From NCBI RefSeq assembly GCF_026625785.1, contig NZ_CP113063.1, positions 2,728,001 through 2,792,000 on the forward strand: a DNA stretch of 64,000 nt. The letters are read 5' to 3'. How positions within the stretch are numbered: position 1 is the stretch's first letter; each line of letters opens with the position of its first letter. The stretch comes from Gordonia sp. SL306 (GTDB lineage Bacteria > Actinomycetota > Actinomycetes > Mycobacteriales > Mycobacteriaceae). Under the pieces are notes generated by a model. The model made no database searches. It had not been told where the DNA came from and saw nothing but the letters and a program-made list of their open reading frames with translations. Positions 53,358-62,804 of this stretch are shown here, piece by piece. A program made the position numbers and the translations under genes.

Positions 53358-53426
53358 CCCAGATGACACCAGAGCGAGGGACGACGTCGGTGGGTTGCTC
53401 GGGGTTGCGCTGAGGTGCCATCTGGG
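53358..53426 (+). terminator. Long inverted repeat after the NDH-2-like gene
   Basis: CCCAGATGACACC and GGTGCCATCTGGG are near-perfect complements (one mismatch) separated by about 43 nt, starting 11 nt after the stop. This could be a terminator or processing hairpin; the loop is long. Confidence 0.35.
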
Positions 53427-53564
53427 TCAGCGGTCGCGACGGTTGAGGTCAAGTGGTTGTTCGATCGCCGTCGACACGGTGGTCGTGCGAATCCATTACC
53501 TCGCAGGTAGTGGATTTGATGACGTCCTCGTCGGAGTATTGAGGTACGGCATCGAGGAGGTCGC

Positions 53565-53909
53565 ATGACATCGCACAGTGATCCTGTCCCGCATCTTGTC
53601 CCGGTTCCCACCGCCGCACCGACGGCGTCGAGCCCACGCTGGCTGACGGTCGTCATGCGTTGCGACCGCTGGGGCTCGTACTGGTTCGTGGCGGTGGGGT
53701 TCTTCTTCGCGCCGATTCTGCTGATCCTCGCTCCGTGGTCGTTTGCGGTCGCGATCGCGTGGACACTGATCTCGCTGTCCGGCCTGTGGCTCGGGGTTCT
53801 CGGGATCTTCATGGCGATAGGACTCGCCAAGGTGCTCCGCGCGGGGGAAGAGATTCCCGAGGAGTACTGGTGGTCGCTGTTGGGCAAGCCTCCGCCGGCG
53901 TCTCGGTAG
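53565..53909 (+). CDS. Small membrane protein of unknown function
   Basis: 114-residue protein: a Pro-rich N-terminus, then two hydrophobic helices (YWFVAVGFFFAPILLILAPW and VAIAWTLISLSGLWLGVLGIFMAIGL) and a short cytosolic tail (RAGEEIPEEYWWSLLGK). I do not recognise a family. It is convergent with the disrupted DUF222/HNH gene, 10 nt away. Confidence 0.6.
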   Translation: MTSHSDPVPHLVPVPTAAPTASSPRWLTVVMRCDRWGSYWFVAVGFFFAPILLILAPWSFAVAIAWTLISLSGLWLGVLGIFMAIGLAKVLRAGEEIPEEYWWSLLGKPPPASR

Positions 53910-53919
53910 GGACGACCGT

Positions 53920-55430
53920 TCATCGTGGGTAGGTGATGATCTCCTCTCCGGTGGTCGGGTTGTGCCAGGTGATGGTGCGGTCGGTGTGCATGGTGGGGAG
54001 CCATGGTCCGAGGTGTTTGCGGTGGTGGTCGGGGCGGCAGAGCGGGATGATGTTGTCGGGCAGGGTCCAGCCGCCGGCCTGTGGGTCGGCATGGTTGAAC
54101 TTCACGAGATGGTCGAGCTGACAGTCGTGAGATGGCCTGGTGCAGTACGGGTATCGACATGTCAGATCCCACAACAGGATCTGACTTCGTAACCGTGGCG
54201 AGGGTGCGTAAGACAGGGCCCCGGTGGTGGATGCTGATGGCCGCCGTGCCCGGTGGGATCGACCGGTGGTGCGGGGCCGCGGTCGCCGACGACGATCAGC
54301 CCCGACGGTCGGCTGTGCGCCTCCTCGGGAACGGCGATCAGCGTGGAGCTCTCGGCGAGGGTTGCCGCCAGTGCGGGGTCGATGGCGCCGTAGCCGCGTA
54401 GTCGGGGTACGGCGATGCCGGTGGGATCGGACACGAGTGTCCAGGTGGGCGGGTTCGGCGGTGGTTCGCTGCCTGATTCGGCCTCGGGCACGTCGGCGTC
54501 CGTCGAAACACCTTCGGTGCCATACCCGCTCGGATCGACCGGATCTGGCAGGTCCGGGTCAGGTGTGGGGGTGTTCGGGCAGTCGTCGCGTCCGCACCGG
54601 CAGGTCAGGGTTTTACCGGGTACACCGGTGATCTCGGCGAAGGCCATCACTCGCTGCTGCCCGAGCCGACGCCGATCGCGGCGGCACAGGCGGGCGGCGA
54701 TCAACGCGGCGATCCGCTGTGAGAGGTGCACTCCGTCCTCGGCAGGTACACACGCATCGACGTTCATGTGCCCCGACGAATCAGCCTTCACAGTCAGGTT
54801 CTGCCACGCCTCGCCAAACCCTTCACGAGCCTGGGCGGCGCCTTCGGGATCGAGGCTGATCACCGCCTCGGCCAACTGATCCCGCAACACCGTGTCCGTG
54901 GTGGGTCGCGCCCCCAACTCCAACGCCACATCCTCGAAATCCCAGGTGGGCTCGAGATCGGCGTCGGGGGTGGCGGTGTCGGGCGTATCCGAGTGGTCGG
55001 CCGGCGACTCGGGTACCGGGTCGATGACCACTCCCTCCGGTGCGGCCTGAACCGCATACACCATCCTCGACATGCGGTGAGTGCTGAAGTCGCCGGCCAG
55101 ATAGGCAATCCGGATCTTGGGTAGCCGTTGCAGGGCGTCGCCGAGGTTGAACCAGGTGCCGGCTTTGGTTCGGGAGAATCCCAGCTGCAGGGAGATCTCG
55201 CCGACGGCGGCTTTGTCGGCGGCGCCCCGCACCGTCATCTGTTGTGTGGTGCTCAACGACACCAACATGTCGTCATACACCGATTGGCCGAGCCGAAAGG
55301 CGCTCAGTAGTGCGCGGGCTTCGTGTTGGCGGCTCGCACGCAGATGTTCGCGTGCGGCAGCGCCGACGGCGGTCGAGGATGCCGACGCGATCGCCGCATC
55401 GGCGGCATCGGGATCAGTGCACGAGAACAC
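53920..55430 (-). pseudogene. DUF222/HNH endonuclease (13E12-type), frameshifted
   Basis: A GTG at 55430 opens a DUF222 domain (RQHEARALLSAF, GEISLQLGFSRTKAGTW, LAGDFSTHRMSRM, RDRRRLGQQRVMAFAEIT) that ends out of frame at a TGA at 54162-54164. The HNH domain continues in another frame: LTCRYPYCTRPSHDCQLDHLVKFNHADP, then IPLCRPDHHRKHLGPW, ending at 53920. The slip lies near 54165-54195, between GYEVRS and SQILLWDLT. The HNH residues are intact, so the damage is recent or a sequencing error. Such genes are multicopy in related genomes and behave like group II intron-associated or mobile nucleases. Confidence 0.78.
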
Positions 55431-55576
55431 GACAGCGGGGCCTTCGCAGATCGAAACCGACAGGACACCAACAACATCTGCCCGTCATAGGAAACGACAA
55501 CCCGCATCACCATCAACTGACAACAGCGTATCCGGACCCACCGACAAGATCGGCTGGCAAGTGTTGGTGGAGGCTT

Positions 55577-55622
55577 GGTTTCGATACGCACGCTCGTTCC
55601 TCGCGGGCTACTCAACCAGCGG
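55577..55622 (+). repeat. Dispersed intergenic repeat, family 1, copy e
   Basis: GGTTTCGATACGCACGCTC to CTACTCAACCAGCGGG, like the copies at 955, 3491 and 24101. A degraded second half-copy (GGCGACCTACTCAACGCGCC) follows near 55645. It lies between the DUF222/HNH gene and the TauE-like gene. Confidence 0.7.
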
Positions 55623-55682
55623 GATGAGGCGGGCACGGGCGTTCCTGGCGACCTACTCAACGCGCCGGAGGGGGCGCGACAC

Positions 55683-56465
55683 TCAGGTCGTCAGCAACCG
55701 CCACAAACCGATGAGGCCGACCACGACGATCACCGCGCGCAATGCGGCCGGCGACAGTCGCCGCCCGTAACGCGCGCCGAGGACGCCACCGAACAGTGAT
55801 CCGATCGCGATCAACCCGGCGACCGCCCAGTCGATCCGATCGAAGGCCACCAGTGTGTAGGTGACCGCGGCCACCACGTTGACCACCAGCGAGAGAAGGT
55901 TTTTCGCGGCGTTCATCCGCTGCAGGTCGTCGGGGACGATCACGCCGAGTGCACCCATCAGCAGGATGCCCTGGGCGGCAGTGAAGTACCCGCCGTAGAC
56001 GCCGACCGCGAACGTGGCGGTCACCATCACAGCGATCCGGGGTCCGGTGAGGGTCACGGTGGGGTGATCCGGGCCGACGGAACGATGTCCGACCCATTTC
56101 TGGATTCGTGGTTGCGCGACCACCAGGAAGAGCGCGGCGACCAACAGCACCGGCACGATCGCCTCGAAGACCGTCTCGGGCAGATGCAGCAGGAGCCAGC
56201 AACCGAGAATGGCCCCGAAGAACGACGCGGGCATCTGCCAGCGGAGCTGCGGCCATTGGCCCGACAACTCGCGTCGATACCCCCAGGTGCCCGAGACCCC
56301 GCCGGCGACCAGACCGATCGCGTTGGACATCGTCGCACTCACCGGTGGCACCCCGAACGCGACCAGCGTGGGGAAGGTGATGAGGGTGCCACTGCCGACC
56401 ACGGCATTGATGGCTCCCGCCCCGACGCCGGCCACGAGCACGGCGAGCAGTTCCCAGGTCGTCAC
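55683..56465 (-). CDS. TauE/SafE-family membrane permease
   Basis: 260-residue transporter with seven to eight membrane helices of the sulfite exporter TauE/SafE family, moving small anions such as sulfite or sulfoacetate. GAGAINAVVGSGTLITFPTLVAFGVPP is the hallmark N-terminal repeat; the second repeat reads GVYGGYFTAAQGILLMGALGV. GTG 56465 begins just before helix 1; a farther upstream start would run into the promoter of the divergent CoA-binding gene. Substrate unknown. Confidence 0.82.
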   Translation of the reverse strand: MTTWELLAVLVAGVGAGAINAVVGSGTLITFPTLVAFGVPPVSATMSNAIGLVAGGVSGTWGYRRELSGQWPQLRWQMPASFFGAILGCWLLLHLPETVFEAIVPVLLVAALFLVVAQPRIQKWVGHRSVGPDHPTVTLTGPRIAVMVTATFAVGVYGGYFTAAQGILLMGALGVIVPDDLQRMNAAKNLLSLVVNVVAAVTYTLVAFDRIDWAVAGLIAIGSLFGGVLGARYGRRLSPAALRAVIVVVGLIGLWRLLTT

Positions 56466-56537
56466 CCAGACGAGAGTGCCCTGCCGGCGATGTCCCGATG
56501 TCGCCGGGGTGGCGCCGCGCGACACTAGACTCGACCC

Positions 56538-56960
56538 ATGAGCACAACCGAGGAGGTCGTCGAAACGATCCTGCGTACCTACGACACCATCACCGTCGTC
56601 GGTGCCAGCGCCAATCCGTCGAAGGCCGCGAACGAGGTTCCCGCGTACATGGCGGAGCACGGGTGGCGGATCATCCCGGTGAATCCGTATGCCGACGAGA
56701 TCGTCGGCCAGAAGGTCTACCGCACCCTGGCCGACGTCCCCGAGCAGGTCGGCCTGGTCGACGTGTTCCGTCCCTCCGAGGACGCCGCCGAGGTTGCGCG
56801 GCAGGCGGTCGAGGCGGGCGCCACCGCGCTCTGGCTGCAGCTGGGCATCGAATCGGAGGAGGCTCGTGCGATCGCCGAGGATGCCGGGCTGCTCTACGTC
56901 GAGGACCGCTGCCTGATCATCGAGCAACGACGCACCGGCCTCGTCGCGCCGAAGTCCTGA
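56538..56960 (+). CDS. CoA-binding domain protein (YccU-like)
   Basis: 140-residue single Rossmann CoA-binding domain like succinyl-CoA-synthetase alpha N-domains: ITVVGASANPSKAANEVPAYM, GWRIIPVNPYADEIVGQKVYRTL, VDVFRPSEDAAEVARQAVEAG. It contains Cys in EDRCLIIEQR at the usual YccU position. Function not established. ATG 56538 is divergent from the permease gene and is followed 22 nt later by a membrane protein gene. Confidence 0.85.
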   Translation: MSTTEEVVETILRTYDTITVVGASANPSKAANEVPAYMAEHGWRIIPVNPYADEIVGQKVYRTLADVPEQVGLVDVFRPSEDAAEVARQAVEAGATALWLQLGIESEEARAIAEDAGLLYVEDRCLIIEQRRTGLVAPKS

Positions 56961-56982
56961 CCGACGCGCGCCCCGCATCGCG

Positions 56983-57765
56983 ATGCATTTCGACATGGCA
57001 GACATCACCGGGGCGCGGCTGCCGCTGTTCCTGCTCTTCCTGTCGTTCGTGGTCACGTTCCTCGTCACGCGTCTCATCACCCGGCTCATCCGGGCCGGTC
57101 GAGGTCCGTTCAAGAACAATGTGCGCGGCGGAGTCCACATCCATCACGCGGTGCCCGGCATCATCCTGACCGTGGGCGGCGCGTTCGTCTCGGTGGCGGT
57201 CGACGGGTCCTCGCCGGGTGCCGAGATCAGTGCGGTACTGATCGGCATCGGGACGTCGCTGGTGCTCGACGAGTTCGCGCTCATCCTGCACATGCAGGAC
57301 GTCTACTGGGCGCGCGAGGGACAGCTCTCGGTCCAGGTCGTGTGTCTCACCATCGCGGCACTGGGTTTGTCGGTACTCGGGGTGAACCCGCTGCAGTCCG
57401 ACGACGACGACAAGGTCTCCGTCGGCCCCTTGGTGCTGTCGGTGAACCTGCCGATCGCCATCGCCTGTCTGCTGATCTGCGTCGCGAAGGGCAAGTACTC
57501 GACGGCGGCCATCGGGGCGTTCATCGCGCCGGTGGCGTGGATCGGTGCGATTCGCCTGGCGCGGCCGCGGTCGCGATGGGCGCGCAAACGCTACTCACCG
57601 GAGAAGCTGGCCAAGGCGACCGCTCGGGCGACGACGTTCGATTCCCGGTACGGGTCATGGGGACTCGACGTCGAGGACCTCGTCGCAGGTCGACCGACCG
57701 GCCAGGATTCGGGTCCTGCCGGCCGAGATCAGCGCACCCCGGGCGAGGTTCAGGACACGGCCTGA
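56983..57765 (+). CDS. Integral membrane protein with HIHH motif
   Basis: 260-residue protein with about six membrane helices in its first 190 residues and a charged C-terminal tail. Notable segments: GGVHIHHAVPGIILTVGGAF (clustered His), LVLDEFALILHMQDVYWAREG (acidic/His, membrane-embedded) and a DDDDK loop. Homologous proteins occur in mycolic-acid bacteria without assigned function; the conserved His, Asp and Glu residues hint at a metal site. Its end overlaps the convergent LysR gene by 16 nt. Confidence 0.7.
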   Translation: MHFDMADITGARLPLFLLFLSFVVTFLVTRLITRLIRAGRGPFKNNVRGGVHIHHAVPGIILTVGGAFVSVAVDGSSPGAEISAVLIGIGTSLVLDEFALILHMQDVYWAREGQLSVQVVCLTIAALGLSVLGVNPLQSDDDDKVSVGPLVLSVNLPIAIACLLICVAKGKYSTAAIGAFIAPVAWIGAIRLARPRSRWARKRYSPEKLAKATARATTFDSRYGSWGLDVEDLVAGRPTGQDSGPAGRDQRTPGEVQDTA

Positions 57766-58637
57766 TCGATGTCGAACCCGAACTCCCGGCGGGCGAGTGC
57801 GAGAAAAGCGTGCACCGCGGGCCCGGCGGGCGTGCGCCACACGAAGCCCAGCGAGGCCTGGTCATTCACCCCGCGGATCGGGCGCCCGGTCACGGCGTCG
57901 GCGCGCTCGGCGACGATGGACTCGCTCAGCACCCCGATGCCCAACCCGCTCGCGACGAGTTCGACGACGGCATCGGGCGACGACGCCTCCAGGGAGATCC
58001 GGATGTCGCCGGCGCCCCGGTCGAACGCGGTCCGGATGCCAGCGCCGCGCGGTAGGCCCACTAACGGTTGGCCGCGTAGATCGCGAAGGGACAGAATATT
58101 TTTCGAGCAGAGCGGATGGTCGCGGGGGAGCGCGGCGACCACACGTTCGCGCACCACGGACAGTTCGTCGACACCGTCGGGGAGGTCGCAGGCATAGCCG
58201 GCCAGCGCGACGTCGAGTTCGCCGCGCAGCACCCGCGCGACCAGTCCGTCCGAGGCGTCCTCGGTGAGCGACAGTCCCACTCCCGGGTGGCGATCGCGGA
58301 AGAGTCCGAGTGTGGTGAACAGTGGTCGGACCGTGCACCCGTCGACCATCCCGACCGACAGGTGGCCGCGCACCACCTGGTTCACCTCGGCCACCGCCTG
58401 TCGCACCGACTCGGCTGCGGTCAGTGCGTCACGTGCGGCAGGCAGTGCGGCACGGCCGGCGTCGGTGAGTGTCACCCGACGTCCCGACCGATCGAACAAC
58501 TCGGCGCCGAGTTCACGTTCGAGCCCGCGGATCTGGGCGCTGATGTTCGGCTGGGTGGTGCGCACCCGCGCCGCCGCGGTGGTGAAACCCGACTCGGCGG
58601 CGACCGCGACGAAGTACTCGAGCTGACGGAGTTCCAT
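57750..58637 (-). CDS. LysR-family regulator
   Basis: 295-residue LysR-type regulator. The N-terminal helix-turn-helix reads MELRQLEYFVAVAAESGFTTAAARVRTTQPNIS-type with the usual linker helix. The effector domain contains VGMVDGCTVRPLFTTLGLFRDRHPGVGL and GLGIGVLSES. It is divergent from the SnoaL-like gene; the gap carries a palindrome TGATA-N7-TATCA that fits a LysR site. The effector is unknown. ATG 58637 starts exactly at the conserved MELRQL. Confidence 0.87.
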   Translation of the reverse strand: MELRQLEYFVAVAAESGFTTAAARVRTTQPNISAQIRGLERELGAELFDRSGRRVTLTDAGRAALPAARDALTAAESVRQAVAEVNQVVRGHLSVGMVDGCTVRPLFTTLGLFRDRHPGVGLSLTEDASDGLVARVLRGELDVALAGYACDLPDGVDELSVVRERVVAALPRDHPLCSKNILSLRDLRGQPLVGLPRGAGIRTAFDRGAGDIRISLEASSPDAVVELVASGLGIGVLSESIVAERADAVTGRPIRGVNDQASLGFVWRTPAGPAVHAFLALARREFGFDIDQAVS

Positions 58638-58646
58638 AATTTGAAA

Positions 58647-58663
58647 TGATAGTCCCGATATCA
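58647..58663. promoter_or_regulatory. LysR-type binding palindrome
   Basis: TGATA-gtcccga-TATCA lies 10 nt upstream of the lysR start and 73 nt before the divergent SnoaL-like gene, in the expected place for LysR control of both. Confidence 0.5.
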
Positions 58664-58735
58664 ACAATCAGTTGGACTTCTTAGGTGGGCAGCGCGATGG
58701 TGGAGTGACACGAAACGACATCCAGGAGGAGTCAC

Positions 58736-59113
58736 ATGTCCGATCGACGCACCACCGAGAGGGCCACCACCCCCGAGGACATCACTCGGTTGTTCGTCGA
58801 GTTCTCGAACGCCGGTGAGGCGGACGCCGTCGCATCGCTCTACCACCCGGATGCCGTGATGGCCTACCCGCCGGGCGAGGTGACGCGTGGTCGCGCGGCA
58901 ATCCGGGAGCTGTGGGCCTCGGTGCTGGCCCACAACCCGACGTTCGTCCCCGAAGCGCCCCTGCCGACGCTGTATTTCGGCGACGACCTGGCGTTGACGT
59001 CGACACCTCCCCGCGATGGTGCGGGTGCGCGCGCACAGGTCGTCGCACGGCAGGACGACGGCTCGTGGGTGCGGATCATCGACCAGCCGGAGTTCCAGAC
59101 ACCGACCAGCTGA
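58736..59113 (+). CDS. SnoaL/DUF4440-like small protein
   Basis: 125-residue NTF2-like protein: ITRLFVEFSNAGEADAVASLYHPDAVMAYPPGEV, RGRAAIRELWASVLAHNP and a C-terminal DGSWVRIIDQPEF. Related proteins are ketosteroid-isomerase-like or unassigned. It has its own ATG with GGAGGAG upstream, divergent from the LysR gene, which is its likely regulator. Confidence 0.8.
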   Translation: MSDRRTTERATTPEDITRLFVEFSNAGEADAVASLYHPDAVMAYPPGEVTRGRAAIRELWASVLAHNPTFVPEAPLPTLYFGDDLALTSTPPRDGAGARAQVVARQDDGSWVRIIDQPEFQTPTS

Positions 59114-59191
59114 CGCGACGCCGCGAACTGATCGTGCACGACCGAATTGCTCTAGACTCGGGTGAGCACGTGCAGTCGAGAGGTGAGGCGA

Positions 59192-59656
59192 ATGGGCGAC
59201 AGAGCGACGGTCGACGAGAATCCGCTACTCCTCGAACGTCAGGTCTGCTTTGCCCTCGCCGTCGCCAACCGATCGGTCCTCAAGATCTACCGCCGACTGC
59301 TCGAACCGCTCGGCCTCACCCACCCGCAGTACCTCGTGATGCTGGCGCTCTGGGAGACGTCGCCACGGGCGGTCAAGGACATCGGACATGTGCTGCAACT
59401 GGATTCGGCGACGTTGTCGCCCTTGCTGAAGCGGCTCGAAGCGTCCGGGCTGGTGATCCGACAGCGCCGCGACGACGACGAGCGCAACGTCGACGTCGCG
59501 CTGACCGACACCGGCCGTGACCTGCGCACCAAGGCGCTCGACATCCCGCAGGCCGTGGTCTCGGCACTCGGGTCGGACATGTCCGACCTCGAACAACTAC
59601 ATGCGGTCCTGACCCGGGTGAACGCCGCAGCTCTGCGCGCCGAGTCGGACGGGTGA
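59192..59656 (+). CDS. OhrR-like MarR-family regulator
   Basis: 154-residue MarR-family protein closest in layout to the organic-hydroperoxide sensor OhrR. The N-terminal LLLERQVCFALAVANRSVLK has the single reactive Cys of OhrR, followed by YRRLLEPLGLTHPQYLVMLALWE, the recognition region LDSATLSPLLKRLEASGLV and the wing RQRRDDDERNVDVALTD. ATG 59192 after GAGGTGAGG was preferred over GTG 59162. No ohr peroxidase gene is next to it, so its target is elsewhere or it regulates itself. Confidence 0.82.
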   Translation: MGDRATVDENPLLLERQVCFALAVANRSVLKIYRRLLEPLGLTHPQYLVMLALWETSPRAVKDIGHVLQLDSATLSPLLKRLEASGLVIRQRRDDDERNVDVALTDTGRDLRTKALDIPQAVVSALGSDMSDLEQLHAVLTRVNAAALRAESDG

Positions 59657-59757
59657 CGAATCGAGGTCGCCAGATGGTCGTCGAGACAGGTCACGCGGTG
59701 GGCCCGGCGGTGTTAGCGTCGAACCAGTTGTCGTCGATCGCCGCGAGGAGGCGAATC

Positions 59758-60294
59758 ATGAGCAACTCTCGATGCCGTGTCATGTTGATCACCCTCGGCG
59801 TTCTGCTCGCGACAGTGCTCGCAGCGGGCTCCGTGGCCAACGCCCAGATCGATGTCAAACGCGGTCAGACCGGACAGGTGCTGTTGGCCAAACAAGCCGA
59901 CTGTCGCGTCTCACCGAACGGGCTCACCGCGCGCGACACGTCGTTCACCGTCCTGTCGCCCGATCGGAGCCCAGGTGCCAACATCCGCACCCGGCCGATT
60001 CGCCTGATCAACGGACGGGCGGTGCCGATGGCGGGCGTCACCTGGTCGGGCTGGCAGAAACTCCTGCCGAGCAAGCCGGTGCAGTTCCGGGGAGCGAGCG
60101 TGTGGACCGGTGACCGGCGCGCGCGCGTGGAAATCGCCCACGTCGTCGAATTCTGGGGACTGCGAGGCGGATTCCTCGGTGCGAAGCTGGCCATCCAGAA
60201 CCGCTACCTGACCACCAGCAGCAGTTTGCCGGACTTCGGATCGCTCGGTCCGTGGCTGCCGGTCCAGCGGTACTGCCAGGTGCCGCGCCGCTGA
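59758..60294 (+). CDS. Secreted protein of unknown function
   Basis: 178-residue protein with a Sec signal peptide: RCRVMLITLGVLLATVLAAGSVANA with an A-x-A-Q cleavage site near residue 30. The mature part contains two Cys (ADCRVS and YCQVPRR), possibly a disulfide, and an RARVEIAHVVEFWGLRG strand region. I do not recognise a family. ATG 59758 with GAGGAGG upstream. Confidence 0.72.
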   Translation: MSNSRCRVMLITLGVLLATVLAAGSVANAQIDVKRGQTGQVLLAKQADCRVSPNGLTARDTSFTVLSPDRSPGANIRTRPIRLINGRAVPMAGVTWSGWQKLLPSKPVQFRGASVWTGDRRARVEIAHVVEFWGLRGGFLGAKLAIQNRYLTTSSSLPDFGSLGPWLPVQRYCQVPRR

Positions 60295-60356
60295 CGTCGT
60301 CCGAGTGCCGGCGGCTAAGGTCGACACATGGCTGAGCCGACGATCGCAGAGACGAG

Positions 60357-60845
60357 GTGAGCGGCGTGATTGCGATCCTGGTCATCGTGATCACCGTCGT
60401 GGTGGCATTGTTCATCCTGGGCGGCGCAGCGTGGTTCGCCTGGGATTCGGACAAACGGGTCAAGAAGTTCGCTCGCTCCACAGATCTGATCCCGGGCAAG
60501 CCCGGTCGTGCACCCGTCGAATGGACGTCGGCGACCTCCAAGGAAGCACTGTTGCATCAGCGCGTGCGGTATGCGATCGCCGATGTGCACGCCAATCCGG
60601 CGATACCGCATGATGAGGACCTCGTCGCGGCCCGAGATCGCCTCGACGACGCCGTGTTCGACCTCGACGACAAGCTGATCGCCACCGCGGAGGTCGCCGA
60701 TCAGGAGGACAGGTCGGCCCGCCTGGAGGCCGCCGAATCGGCCATCCTGGTACTCGAAGAACTCCCTCGGAAGCTGTGGGAGGCGCCGAAGGAGACTCAG
60801 CTCGCCGACCTCGAGAAGGTGACGTCGGCACTCGTCGGCGCATGA
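60357..60845 (+). CDS. Single-pass membrane protein with helical cytosolic domain
   Basis: 162-residue protein: an N-terminal membrane helix (GVIAILVIVITVVVALFILGG) then a charged, probably helical domain rich in Glu, Asp and Ala (LEAAESAILVLEELPRKLWEAPK). Family not recognised. GTG start at 60357. It overlaps the chloride channel gene by ATGA, so it may be a partner or accessory of the channel. Confidence 0.65.
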   Translation: MSGVIAILVIVITVVVALFILGGAAWFAWDSDKRVKKFARSTDLIPGKPGRAPVEWTSATSKEALLHQRVRYAIADVHANPAIPHDEDLVAARDRLDDAVFDLDDKLIATAEVADQEDRSARLEAAESAILVLEELPRKLWEAPKETQLADLEKVTSALVGA

Positions 60846-62228
60846 CGGCGCAGGGTGATGCGGGCGATCCCGACCACGAGCCGTCTGCCCACGCCGGAGT
60901 CACCGAGGACATCCTCACCGGCCGCACGCTCTGGGTCATCCTCGTCCTCGCCGCCATCGCCGGCGCGCTCGCCGGATTCGTGGGCGGTGCCTTCCGGTGG
61001 CTCCTCGAACACACCGATCGATGGCGTGGCGACGTGGTCGATTGGGCGCACGGGCATTCGGCGTGGGGGTGGCTGATCCCGATCGCGGTGTCGGCCGTCG
61101 CCGCGGCCGGGGCGGCGGCGATCGCCCGATGGCAACCACTCTCCGCGGGGAGCGGCATCCAGCATGTGGAGGCCGTCGACCGCGGGGAATCCGATCCGCC
61201 GCCGCTGTCGGTGGTGCCTGCCCGGTTCGTCGGTGGGCTGCTCTCGGTCGGCGTGGCGGGCATGGTCCTCGGCCGTGAAGGCCCCACGGTGCACATGGCG
61301 GCCGCGATCGGTGCCGCCGCAGGGCGGCTCGCACACCGTGCGCAGGACGAGATCCGGCTGCTGCAGACGGTGTTGTCGGGGACCGGACTCGCGGTCGCCT
61401 TCAATGCGCCGATCAGCGCGGTGTTCTTCATCTTCGAGGAGGTCACCAAGACCTTCCGGTTGCGTGAGGCGATCGTGACGATGGTCGCGGTCGCCATCGG
61501 TGTCGGCGCCAGTCGGCTGGTCCTCGGGAACGAGCCGGACTTCACCCACGTCGGATCGGTTGCGACACCGTCATTGACCACGCTGCCGATCTTTGCCGTC
61601 TTCGGCCTCGTGGTGGGTCTGCTCGGCGTGGTCTACAACAAGCTGATCCTGGTGTGCCTCGACGGCTTCGACAGGGTCCGGCGTGTACCCGCGATCGTCA
61701 AGGCCGGACTCATCGGGGCAGCCGTCGGTGCGCTGCTCTTTGCCGAGCCGGTGGGTGGTGGGTGGCGGCGACGGGCTCGCCGATCTCATCCTGGCGGGAC
61801 AGCGTTTCGCGCTACCCGTCGTCATCCTCTACGTCGCGGTGCGCTTCATCGCGGGCCCGGTGTCGTACGCGGCAGGCACCCCCGGCGGCATCTTCGCGCC
61901 GATTCTGGCGCTCGGCGCACTGCTGGGGCTCATCGCCGGTCGCGTCACCGAGGTGGTGGTGCCGGGACTGCACACGGACCTGACCATAGCGTTCGCGCTG
62001 GTCGGCATGTCGACGCTGTTCGCCTCCATCGTGCGGGCGCCGTTCACCGGACTGGTGCTCGTCATCGAGATGACCGCGGTCACCACCGTCACGATCCCGA
62101 TGCTGATGTCGGGGGCGATGGCTGTGGTGGTCGCCTCGTTGCTGCGCTCACAGCCCATCTACGACGCCCTGCGGGTGCGGATGTTGCGGAAACAGGCTGT
62201 GCCAGATCACCCGCCGTCGACGGCCTGA
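60842..62228 (+). pseudogene. ClC-family chloride channel/antiporter, frameshifted
   Basis: The first part (from ATG 60842) contains LSAGSGIQHVEAVDRGE, the second selectivity motif GREGPTVHMAAAIGAAAG and AFNAPISAVFFIFEE. After LLFAEPV the frame changes at a G-rich run near 61750-61765; in the next frame the protein resumes GGGDGLADLILAG, then AAGTPGGIFAPILALGA (third motif) and ends at 62228. Removing one G restores an EPVVVGGGDGL reading. This is either a recent +1 frameshift or a homopolymer sequencing error. As written, no full-length channel can be made. Confidence 0.78.
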
Positions 62229-62248
62229 TCGGTGATCCGGCCACGGGC

Positions 62249-62779
62249 TCAGTCCTCGTCGGCGAGGTCGATGAGCTTGCGGACCGTCTTGAGGTTGCGG
62301 CCCGTGCCCTGCACTCCCAGGCCTCTGGCGATCACGGGCGCGGTCAGCTTCGAGCCGCCTGCGCCCCCGTCGAATCTGATGTGGAGGTCGTCGCCGATGA
62401 CAGTGAACTGGTCGTCGCCGAAGGGGCGCTTCTCGAACTCGGCGATCTTCGCGGCGTCAGGTGTACCGGTGAGGCAATACACGTACGAGTACTTCGGGTC
62501 GATGACAGCGAAGGGATGGTCCGCCAGGGCGGCGGCGAGGTCGTCGCGGGACCGGCTGATCACCTCCCGCGTATAGCCGAAGCGTTCGGTGATCGCCGCC
62601 TCCAGGGCCCGGTCGAATTCGTCGACAGCACCGGGCGGATCACAGAGCAGGTTGCCCGACGCGATGTAGGTGGAGATCTTGGTGGCGCCGAGTTCGGTTG
62701 CCATTGCCCGTAGGTCGGCCATCGGGAGTTTCGCGCCGCCCACATTGATCGCACGGATCAGTACCACTCGTCGCGGCAT
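62249..62779 (-). CDS. DUF1697 family protein
   Basis: 176-residue DUF1697 protein, a common bacterial family of unknown function: VVLIRAINVGGAKLPMADLRAM, ISTYIASGNLLCDPPG, LADHPFAVIDPKYSYVYCLTG and LTAPVIARGLGVQGTGRNLKTVRKL. Related proteins carry a similar two-domain ferredoxin-like fold. ATG 62779. Converges with the ClC gene. Confidence 0.85.
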   Translation of the reverse strand: MPRRVVLIRAINVGGAKLPMADLRAMATELGATKISTYIASGNLLCDPPGAVDEFDRALEAAITERFGYTREVISRSRDDLAAALADHPFAVIDPKYSYVYCLTGTPDAAKIAEFEKRPFGDDQFTVIGDDLHIRFDGGAGGSKLTAPVIARGLGVQGTGRNLKTVRKLIDLADED

Positions 62780-62804
62780 GGTTCTCCTCGGTGGGTGGGC
62801 TCGG

